Source: Brugia malayi
Taxonomy: Eukaryota; Nematoda; Chromadorea; Rhabditida; Onchocercidae
Assembly: GCF_000002995.4 (NCBI RefSeq)
Contig: NW_025062477.1
Span: forward strand, 2,002,001 to 2,066,000
Reading direction: 5' to 3'
DNA length: 64,000 bases
The notes beneath the pieces are model-generated. The model saw nothing but the letters and a program-made list of their open reading frames with translations, had not been told where the DNA came from and searched no databases. Shown one piece after another: positions 53,777 to 64,000 of the stretch (position 1 is its first letter; each line of letters starts with the position of its first letter). A program made the translations under genes and the position numbers.

Positions 53777-55057
53777 ATTTTATAGATGAAACATGTTGAA
53801 ATTAATATCATTCGTATATTTAAATTCAAAATATTATTAGCAAATTAATTTCTATGCTTTTTTTGTGTATGTGTTTTAATTTTGCTTGATTTATTTATTT
53901 TTACAGTTTATATCTTTTGTTAAAGATGAGAAATTGATAAACTTCAGCGAACTGAAGTTTTAGTATTAATCGAAATTTATCATTATTTTTCTTTTCAAAA
54001 TTATCATTTGTTTGTAATAGTTAAGATAACTGCTATAATCTAATATTTATTTCTTCATTATTAGTTGCACTTTTTTAAATTATCTGATTAGAATAAAAAC
54101 TTTTTCTTATTGTTTACTTCAATGAAATAATACAAAAAGCAGGAATTGAACGATGGAAATAACTGCATAGGCAACATTATATTGCTTTTTTTTTTTTTTT
54201 TATCTGTAATTAATTAAAAACTTTATTGTAGTTCGATTTTTTTAGTATAAGCATTGCAAGATATTATACACGATATTTTTGAAGTAGTTAAAATTTTTAA
54301 TTAGTACTTAAGATTTTGTTTTATACTAAAACTACATTCAATAATTAAACTGCAATTGATATTTTTTTTGTCTTCGTTTGCAAAAACTAAAATTTTATTG
54401 CTTAGTTTACTTTTCTAATTAGCCTTACATTCTTTTCTTTTATTTCATTATTCTAACTTTGAACATCAAAAAAGTTGTCTTTGAATTACCATCAAACTAA
54501 TAAAATCATTTTAAAATTATCTTCAAAATAACAAAAACTATGGAAGTTATTGTTAATTGCAAATATCAACAAATTAAAAATAAATGTGAATTTAGTAAAG
54601 TGTGAATAAATATTTATTTCCAAATTAAGAAGAATAAATTATCAAGCCTTAAACAACTTAAAAATCATCATTAAATTATTAAAATTATAGTTTTAGAATA
54701 AATTAGTGAATAAGGAAATGTTAGTAGTTAACAAAGTGCTTGTTAAATAAAAATGATAAATAATAAATTTCTATGAGAAAAAATCGATAAATTAACAAAA
54801 TTATGAATTTAAAAAATTATCTTTAAATTAATAAAATTTCCTAAAAATCCATCATAAAATTTAATATATAAAATTCATATTAATAAAATTTCCATCAAAA
54901 AACAATAATAAATAAAATTGATGAATTTATGCCATTTTTTACATATTAAGAATTTACTTTACTAAATAATTGTAATCCATCTCTAAATTATGTTTCTTTC
55001 CTAATTCCATTTTAAAATCAATGCAAATTAACGCTGTAATAATGAAGAATCAATTGG

Positions 55058-55150
55058 GAGAGAGAGAGAGAGAGAGAGAGAAAGGGAGAGAAAGAAAGAG
55101 ACAAAGAAGAGAACGAAAATGAAGAAGAGGGAGAGAAAGAGAGAAAGAAG
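55058..55150. repeat. GA-rich microsatellite tract
   Basis: About 12 GA units followed by imperfect GA/GAAA sequence. Confidence 0.9.
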
Positions 55151-55269
55151 CCTTTTACATTCGTTTTAAAAATTTTTTAGCAATCATAGTTTTGGTTAAA
55201 TTATCAACAACATTATGGAATTTTTCTCCTCTGTTCATTGTAAAGTATTACTATTTAATTACTAAGATA

Positions 55270-55475
55270 TCTTATCAGTCTCTAGCATATCATAATTGCA
55301 GTGATAATCACAATAATAATGATAATAATGATTAGACGATAATAATTGCTACCTTGCATAATAATTCTTTCAAATCTTATCAGTCTCTAGCATATCATAA
55401 TTGCAGTGATAATCACAATAATAATGATAATAATGATTAGACGATAATAATTGCTGTTTTACATAATAATTCTTT
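55270..55475. repeat. 105-bp tandem duplication
   Basis: TCTTATCAGTCTCTAGCATA starts at 55270 and again at 55375. The copies stay near-identical through ATTGC and the CATAATAATTCTTTC that follows. Confidence 0.9.
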
Positions 55476-57695
55476 CCTTTTACTTTTTTTTTTTTCATCT
55501 TTTTTTAGTCGATTGTTTATGTGAATAATAAGAAATTCTTATTAATCTAAACAAGACAAATTTCAAAAATGCACAAAATTCTTTGACAAATAAGAAAGTT
55601 TTTGTCAAAAAAATTTTTTGACATTGATTGATATTTTTTTTAGCTGAAGTGAAAATTTTGGTTAATGAAAAATCAATTTAGTTCGAAAGAATGAAAAAGA
55701 AAGAAAATAAAACGAAAAAACTTTTAATTGATCATTTTTCAAATAAATACTTTTTTTTTTTTTTTAAATTTTAAGAAAAATCTTCCAAAACATTGCTTCC
55801 TCTCATTTCCTTTCATCTTTTCTTTACTCTAGCAATTGCCAGTGTATAGTAATTGCTATTGTTGCAGTAGAACGCTAATGCTAGTAGTAATAGTAATAGT
55901 AGTAGCAATAACAGTGACAATGGTATTAGTAATTGTTGTTGTAAGCAGTTGTTGTTGTATTAGTAATTGTTGTTATTGTTGCAATTATTATTATTAGTAG
56001 TAGTATTTGTTATTGTTATTTTTATTCTTAAACTTTAAATATATCCAAAAAAATTCTGCATAAATGGATCTAATCTAATTCTATTTTCTAACAAGTAAAC
56101 TGATAAGGAAATAAGAAATTGATGAAAAAGTATGAAAAGAAAAATAAGAAAGAAATTAGAGTTTTTTAAACAGTAGTATTTAATGAAATTTATTTGCAAA
56201 GCTTGTGCAAAAACTTTATGCCAAACTTTATGGCTTGAAAATTTTCCAGCTATTGATATTTCGAATTAAAAAAAAAAATTGGTGTCGTAATATAAAAGTT
56301 TTACATCTTTATTATAGTTATTTATTATTATTATTATTTATTAGGTCTATTACTATCACTATTATTAATTTATTATTATTATCATTATTAATATCATCAT
56401 TTTATTTTGAAATATTCTTGCTCTAAAAGTTTTATTCACTTTCAGTTTAGATATATCAATTTCTGATCTAATTAATTGTTGGTTTCACATGATGAAATAA
56501 TTTTTTTTCACGTGCTAACATGTCCATTTGAAAATGGCAGCAGATGAAAGAAGTGACATCGTCATGCATCAGCACTTTATCACTTAATTAACTTTTGTAT
56601 TTGACATTTGGGTTAAATACATAAATGTAATAATTTCTGTATCTATAACTCACATTAAAATGAGTTATTTAATCTAAATTATTTGCTTTTTTTTTTTCAC
56701 TATTTTGGAATAATATTCAGTATGATTTCAATATGAGATATGTAAATGTTATTCCGTTGAAAAAATAATAAGCATTGCGGGAATATGAAATTATCACTAA
56801 CAAATTCAAATTGAAAATACTGAAGAACATAATTGGTTAATTGATTAATGATATTGTTGTATTATAATTATAGGAGTGGTAATATTTATTTATTAGTTTA
56901 ATTTTATTTCACAGCAATTTGAAAGTGCAAATTATTACTATTATCTGTTTAGTGGATTATAAATTTTTCAATTTTTTCTTTTTTATTGTCACTTCTTTTT
57001 ACAAATTTTTATTCTTCAGTAGTATTATTTTTTCTTTCTTTCTTTCTTGTTTTGATCAAATTACATAAACTTCGAAAAATAATTTAAATCAAATTTTGAG
57101 TTAAAAACCAGCTTGATAAATTCTAAATTTTAAAATGAAAAAAGGCAGCAAGAATTTTTCTTCCATTTTTTAAATTTGAAATTGTTTTCGATAAAAAAAA
57201 AGAAAAAGAAAGTACCCGATATGTTGGTGTATTTTGAACATACTCAAATATATGTTTATATTATATGGATGGAAATAAATAATCCGTCAAAACATTATTT
57301 TGATTGCAATCATTCAGATCAAATAAATTAGGATAGAATTACATAACAATAACAGACTTTTTTGAGCAGTATTAATTGCCCAATTATTTTTGATAGTAAT
57401 TTCAATTTTACAATTCGCAATTTCACACTACAATCATAATATTTTAAGGTTAGGAATGAAATCATAATGATTATTATATGGAATATTAAACATTTAACAA
57501 AAATATCAATAAATTTATTTATTTATGCTTTTCTTTTTCTGAATGTATAATAATTTGCAATCTCTAAAAAATATTATAATTCACTTATTCGAGTGTAATC
57601 AGAGTCCATTAGTACGTATATTTTTCATTTGCTAACATTAGTGAAACGTCTATTCGTATGGTTGTAATGCAAAACACAATGTTTTCAATCAGTCT

Positions 57696-60600
57696 ATGAT
57701 GTCAAATAAAAAGGTATCAGTAAACGTTAATTCTTCTATCAATCAATTTGGATCACTTCAAAATGCTGACCAAGTTTTGGCCGAATTTGGTAAATTTTAA
57801 AATTAATTTGTTTCTTAGAATATCTCAGAAAAATAGTGGATGAAAGTTAAAATTTTGCCAGATAAACTATTGATTCGTTTTCGTTCATTTCAGCAAATTT
57901 AGTGTTCATTAAGCACACACAAAAAAAAAAAAGTAGAAAGTAATGAAATACTTTAAATGACTAAAAAGTTGGTAAATTAAAATTTTATTCTTCGAGTGAA
58001 AATGATATTTGGAATGGAAATTTTATGATTTTTTTTTTTTATCTAATTTATAAAGCTTTAAAGAAATTTTAAAAATTCTCTTCTGTTTTTTTTACAATTA
58101 TAATTTACAGGTAATTGTCAGCGATATATTTTATTCATCACAACTTTATTATCAATTAACTGGGCAATAGTAGCAATACCAGTAATGCATGGTACATTTA
58201 TTATTGATGATGAATGCCTTCAAAATATTACTAATTCTGATAAGAATACAGATAATATAAGTATCTGTATGGAAAACTCTCGAACAATAACTCCAATTTC
58301 TGAGGTATTATTTGGCATTGAATAAGAGAGTAATCACATTACTGACATATAATCATTTGTGTTACTGCAAAAATTTCTTTTTTTTTTTGATATCATTTAA
58401 TATATTCAGTTTAATTAATTATTTTACATTATATATTTAATCAAATATTGTTATGCAAAAATGAAATCTAATAGCAATTTGCACAAATGTCATTATATTA
58501 TTCTGTGAAGAAATGATAGTGGATAATTTATAGTTTAATTTACGCGGTAATCAACGTTACCTAATAGAATGGACCAGTTCAGCATTTATGCTAGGAAATA
58601 TGATCGGTGCTAGTACTCTTACATATTTATCAGATAAGTAGGTTATTTTTTCATTTATAAAAGTTAATTAAATTTAAAACTTAATTGTAGAAGTTAGAAG
58701 ATTACTGAATATGAGAATATTACTGGAAAATTTTAATTTTAATCTCATCTTAATTATATAATAGTATATTACAAAATGAAAATTTGCATAAAGGGCATTC
58801 TTTTCTGTTTTATATGTTTAAAAATTTATTATCATTTTTCTTTTCCTAGAATTGGACGACGTCCAACTTTAATTTCTAGTCTATTATCGCTTGGAATTAT
58901 TGGTACATTAATATCATTAGCTGAAAATATTCTTGCATTTATTATTGGACGTTTCATACAAGGTTTCTTCTCGCCGGTTTGCTTTTTAAAAATATTTTGG
59001 CCTATAATTTTTGCATGTAAAATACTGGAATGAAAATGATAAATTGTGTGATTGGAGTAATTAATTAGTTGAGTAAAATAATGCTTGAAAAGTAATAGGC
59101 CAAAGGAAAAACAAAATTACAATGGAAATATCAGAAAACTGAAGTAAATATCAAATTAATATTTATTTCTTTCTCTACCTATTCAAAAGCTTTTATGTTT
59201 TTTCTTTTTTTTTTCCAGGGTGTACTATTAGTTAGTTGGGTACTAAGCTATGAAAACGTGCCAATTGGATTACGTGGTTTTGTCACTTTGATCTATGGTG
59301 TAATGTGGGTGGTTGGTTTCTGTGCAGTAGCACCACTTGTTTATTTCATTGCTAATTGGCGATGGTTAATGACTGCATATTCGGTACCTTCTATAGTTTT
59401 CGCCGCTATATATTTTTTGTTAGTAATTTTTTTTTCTCTTAAACTTTGATTTAAAAATATGAATTTGGATTGTTTTGAAATATCTTGAGGGTGTTGCGAA
59501 AATGATTTAGTATTTAATAAAAATTTTTGAATAATATTAATTGTAGTACTATTCCGGAAAGTCTTCATTTCCTGATAGTCAATGGACGAAAGGAAAGAGC
59601 CGCAAAATGGATCCGGAATGCGGAAAAGTATGGAAAAGTTTTGCATAAAAGAAATGTTGATATGATGGTGGAACTACTAGAGAATACGTGTTTGGATGTG
59701 AAGGAGCATGAACATAAAACAGAAATGACAGAGAATTTAAGGTTCAATAATTGTTTTGCCTATTGACAAAAAACGAAACAAATTATGAGTAACTGAATGA
59801 CGAGAAATTAAAAAGACATTTCTCTACCATTATTCTTTTTTTTAAAAAAAAAAAGTAAAAAATGTAATGAATTTATTCATGTAATTAGAATTAAATATTT
59901 TTAATCAATTTTTTGCTTGTGGATAAAACTATTAAAAGAAGTAAAGTAGTAAAACAATAAAAAAAAAGATGATTCAGAGATGTTTCTTTCCTTTTTTTTT
60001 TTTGTTCTCTTTGATATTTATAAGCTATTTGAAAATCAATAACACAACAATTATTAATTATGATAATAATCATAACTTCAGATCAAATAATTTGATAATA
60101 ATAATAATTTTAGATCATCACTAATAGAACAGCTAATGGAGCATAAAATCTTTTGTGTTTATACATTCATCCTAATTTTTCTGTGGTAAGTATTTTCATT
60201 TTAAACATTCAAATGCTACTGGAACATTTATAAATTTTAAGAAACATTCAATATCGTAATAATTAATATAAATAGTGTCGTAATAAATAATAAATTCATA
60301 AGTTATGCTTATTTGGATTTTTCTCAATTTTTAGTGCATAAAACATTGTCTTATTTTAATGTTAATTTATACTGTTAAAAATATTTCAAAAATAATTTTC
60401 GAAAATAATAAAATCTTTAGGACTAGTGATACATTTCTCTACTATGGCTTATCGAATTATAGTATTCATTTGCCGGGAAATAAATACTGGAACTATGTAT
60501 TATCAGGTTTAGCTGAATTACCAGCATATATTACTATACCATATGCTCTTGAAAAGTAATTTCTTGCTTTCCTTCTTTTCTTCCATTTTTACCTTTTAAT

Positions 60601-62006
60601 AGTACAGTAAATGTAATTAATCTGTACAGCAAACTAATTGGATATTAGCAAAACAAAATAAAATTCACTTTTTAAAGAGAAATAATGCAAACTATCATTT
60701 TTCTTTTTTTTAAGAGACGGAGGTATTTGTTAGTCATATCATAATTTGACTTTGTTAATATTTGAAATTAAAAATATATAAATATTTGATTTAAATTAAA
60801 AAAAAATGATTGTGAAAAATATATACTATGATTTATAGTTTTGGACGTAAACGAATTGTAGCATGTATGCATTTTCTTGTTGGAATATCACATATAATTC
60901 TTATATTTTTACCTAACAGTGAGTTATTTCCATAATTGTTATAATTATTAATGAATAATTTTCTTTGTGCTGCAAACAATTTTATAAATAAACGAAACAA
61001 TTCGTTCATTATTTTTGGTTAATCAATCATTTATAACAATAAAATGAATGAAAAAGTTCATTATTTATCAATAATTATTATAATTAATAAATATTGAATC
61101 AATGCATTAAATTGTTTTAGTTTAAAATTTTTTATTTCACTTTCATTATAAACGTTTTGACTATTTAAAAAGAAAGTTATGAAATGAAATAAAATCCTAT
61201 GTTTTTTTCATTTTTCAGATTTTATTTGGTTATCAGCTTTATGTTGGTTAATATCAAAATTTGGAATTTCATCATCATTTATGTGTATTTATGTTTATGG
61301 AAGTGAAATATTTCCTACAACAATGCGCAATGTTTGTTTAGGTTTATGTGCTGTAATTGCAAGATTTGGTGGTGTTATTGCACCGTATGTTATCTTATTG
61401 GTTTGTATTCTTTTTTTTTCTCTCTCTCTCTCTCTTTTAAATATCATTTTGTTATTTTTAAGGTTTTTTTTTTAATTAAGTGTACTTAATAATTTCCACT
61501 CATTTTTTTTTTCTTTTTTAATTGTAATATACATTTCTGCAGAAAAAAAAAAAAAAAAACAAAAGAAATTTTCAATCTGAATCATTCATTAACAGTTTTA
61601 TTTAGCTTTTATCACATATTGTTTATCAGTATGACCCATTAAATATTATACTTATGTTATATCCCATTTGTATTAACAAATTATTTATTTAAAAATTATT
61701 TTTGAAATTTTTATACTAAAATACTTTAATTTCCTGCAAACATATCATATCTTAACTATTACTATCTCTTTTCATTTATGAATCTTCCAGGGTTCAATGC
61801 ATGCATTATTACCAACTATTCTTTTTGGACTAATAGCAATAATTACCGGAATTTTAACATGTATTCTACCGGAAACAAAAGAATGCATATTACCATCTTC
61901 ATTGGATGAAACGGCACAAACAAAATATCATTCATCGAAATCTCCAATATGCCAGGAACAATCGAATCTACCAGCAACATCATCATCAATTAATCAATTT
62001 GATTGA
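57696..62006 (+). CDS. SLC22-type organic ion transporter, major facilitator superfamily (532 aa)
   Basis: A twelve-helix plasma-membrane transporter for organic cations or anions; the substrate cannot be told from sequence. Eleven exons: 57696-57789, 58111-58304, 58534-58637, 58850-58976, 59219-59418, 59547-59741, 60114-60185, 60421-60555, 60839-60918, 61219-61400 and 61791-62006, 1599 nt, phases consistent. The N-terminus ends in ADQVLAEFGNCQRY, then TM1 and a glycosylatable extracellular loop (NITNSD, CMENS). The MFS signature appears as TYLSDKIGRRPTLISS. It is followed by IGRFIQGFFSP, SYENVPIGLRG, TIPESLHFLIVNGRKERA (the SLC22 PES motif), NFGRKRI (second-half loop), YGSEIFPTTMRN and ILPETKECILP. 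A polar Ser-rich tail ends at TGA. ATG codons at 57696 and 57699 are both possible. A CAG three bases before the first could be a trans-splice acceptor. Confidence 0.93.
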
Positions 62007-62009
62007 CAA

Positions 62010-63870
62010 AACTAATTAGTGAAATAATTGATTTCATGAAATCCAATTGGAAATGATTAGTGTATACTAAAAAATATTTTAATAAAATAATTACAAAAAC
62101 ATAAAAAAAGAATGGTAGAAAGAACTAATATAATTTATTCAATTATATTAGCATACGATATAGTGAAAGAAAAAAAAAAAAAAAAAAAAAAAAAACGAAT
62201 TAAAATTTGAGCGTTTGCATCAAAAAGTATATTAGAATCAAAAATGATAATGAAATTATCTATGATAAAATCAAAAATAATGCATATTCGTAAAGCATTA
62301 CCATTCCATTTTCTCTTTACATTTTAAAATAACCATGATTATTTTCAACATGATACTTAAAACAATTCATTACTAATTTTAATATTTCAGTTACCTGACG
62401 ATAATTTATCATACTAGTGAACGAATTAATTAATCATAATGAATTTAAATATGTAAATAATCATATTTTTCATATCGCATTTAATAGTATTTGCCTGTTG
62501 TCTAAAATATAATTGTAGTTATCTAACACTGGTATATAATATATGGTAAGTTATATGTGTGAATGTAAACTTAATTATTATTATTTTTTAAAATGAAAAA
62601 TTTCATTTCTTTTCCTTTTTTTTTTGGTATATAATTTCATGATTAACTGATATCATTAAAATAACAATTTGTAACTTACATACCTCACGTGAATTCTTCT
62701 TTCATCAATGCGTAATTATTGTAAAATTAATGAAGAATTATGGAAATTATTGTTAATAAATATCATACAATACAAAGAAATAGACAACGTGAAATAACAA
62801 ATGTAATTTTAAGAAATGCAAATAATTTAAAGGTTACGTGATATATTGCAGTTACGTGAAAAAGCTATATCCATCGCAACCTGCCTCTCAACCTGTTCAC
62901 TTGCTTGTTTGCGTGTGTTTGTTGTGACGGTTAGAGGTTAAAGATTAGAGATTAAAGGTTAGAAGTTAGAGGTTGAGGATTGTGTTAAATTCGAGTTCCT
63001 TTTTCATGTTAATCTGGTAATTGTGATGTTTTTTTTGCTAATCGTATCAATCTTTAACTCTCTCTATGAAATTTATAAAACTTTATAATTCTTTTTCACT
63101 TCTTGCATTACTGTAAAAAGCTTGTTTACTTTACTTATTGCTAAAAGTAATCAATAAAAGTATTATGTATATACGTTCAGATGTGAAATAAAAAACATCG
63201 ATCTGTTAAATGATATAAATAACATTAACATAGCATTAACAGTAATAAGTGACAAACTAATTAAATGAATGATTAGCGAAACAATTTATAATTTGTTTTT
63301 CTTTTAAACTTCATCACTTTTCAACTTTTACAATTATATCATAGTTGTTGGAGGATTACTTTTTTTTTCTCTACTTAAAAACAAATTACTGTAATACATT
63401 AATCTATTAGAAATTAGATTTGCAAGAAAAAAAAAATTTTTTTTTACAGTTAAAAAATTGTACTAATTTATATCTCAACAACTTTTCATTCATTTTTAGG
63501 TTATTGTTGAAATTCTCCATAACTATATGATTTTGTTACAATTTTAAAAATAATATTTACTTTTTTAAAATGATATAGCATTTATGCTGTAAATTTCATT
63601 GCAACCCTGCAAGTAGTGTAGCATTTGGAGTTGTTGATACGATATACATTTGACATTTGCAATAAATCTGTATCGAAAAAATCTGTGCTGATTGTTAGTA
63701 AGATAGGATATTTCATAATAATAATGAACTTACTAACTGATTAATTGAGTTATGGCAAATCTCTAAAAATTAATTAATGAAAAATAAATATGTGATATTT
63801 TATATGACAAAGTTTACATAACATCATAATTATTCATCATTTCGAGCTCATTGTTTTATTAGAAAATATT
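62010..63870. other. Gene-free spacer with a degenerate short repeat
   Basis: No exon seen. A poly-A run lies at 62169-62195. A degenerate GGTTAGAG-type octamer repeat lies at about 62930-62980. A TTTCAG at about 63869-63874 opens the next exon. Confidence 0.55.
62929..62985 (+). repeat. Degenerate GGTTAGAG-like octamer repeats
   Basis: About seven imperfect units of the pattern (G/A)GTTAGAG or GATTAAAG in a row. They resemble neither TTAGGC telomere repeats nor the surrounding AT-rich DNA. Confidence 0.7.
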
Positions 63871-63874
63871 TCAG

Positions 63875-64000
63875 ACCGAATGAGTAATGTGGTACGATTT
63901 AACGAAGAGATGGGTTTTCTGGAAATATGGGATCGAATTCGTAAACGAATTACAAGTGATCAATGCGAAATACAAGAGTTTACAAATATGCTGGATAATT
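63875..64000 (+). CDS. 5' part of an unidentified gene, cut by the window edge
   Basis: After a TTTCAG acceptor at 63869-63874 the sequence ACCGA leads to ATG 63880 and an open frame to the end of the window. It encodes MSNVVRFNEEMGFLEIW, DRIRKRITSDQCEIQEF, TNMLDN. The short distance from acceptor to ATG fits a trans-spliced first exon. Composition is less AT-rich than the flanks and the predicted peptide is charged and helical. It vaguely recalls the start of F-BAR-type domains, but that is not enough to name it. Confidence 0.55.

Larger units (their letters stand above)
53780..57685. other. Gene-free region with purine-rich tract and a 105-bp duplication
   Basis: No exon seen over 3.9 kb. 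It contains a GA-rich tract (about 55058-55150), the 105-bp tandem duplication at 55270-55475, and GTT/ATT/AGT-rich triplet tracts at about 55870-56020. Confidence 0.55.

Overview
The window looks like nuclear DNA of a parasitic nematode, most likely a filarial (onchocercid) worm. The evidence is strongly AT-rich sequence with long homopolymers, many-exon genes with short GT-AG introns, a 5S rRNA gene beside a partial SL1 spliced-leader sequence, interspersed TTAGGC (nematode telomere) hexamers, and decayed Wolbachia genes embedded in the nuclear DNA. Species cannot be fixed from sequence alone.

The left 14.2 kb is a graveyard of relics and repeats. It holds an unidentified decayed coding stretch (about 0.8-1.2 kb), then a broken homologue of spe-4, the sperm-specific presenilin-family aspartyl protease (2.9-6.0 kb). 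Next comes a cluster of decayed Wolbachia fragments (7.5-10.2 kb: virB4 on the minus strand, prfB and an ankyrin-repeat gene on the plus strand). A satellite of about 340 bp with a ~1-kb higher-order period and TTAGGC blocks follows (10.4-13.3 kb), then two inverted satellite units (13.3-14.0 kb). The array ends in a truncated SL1 next to an intact-looking 5S rRNA gene (minus strand).

The right 50 kb is ordinary gene space. Two related small secreted Cys/Gly/Pro-rich proteins lie on the plus strand (16.9-17.8 and 22.9-26.0 kb). Two C-type lectin loci (31.0-32.5 and 34.0-39.0 kb) and a complete cathepsin D-like aspartic protease (41.1-44.9 kb) lie on the minus strand, followed by a tRNA-Lys(UUU) (46.8 kb). 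A complete acid sphingomyelinase (48.0-53.8 kb) and a complete SLC22-type organic ion transporter (57.7-62.0 kb) are on the plus strand. The 5' part of one further unidentified gene runs off the right edge.

Exon boundaries were read by eye. For the lectin at 34-39 kb, the protease, the sphingomyelinase, the transporter and the second small secreted gene, intron phases are consistent and the summed exon length is a whole number of codons. There is no operon logic here. What the genes share is a secreted, lysosomal or surface theme (lectins, lysosomal hydrolases, a transporter, small secreted proteins).
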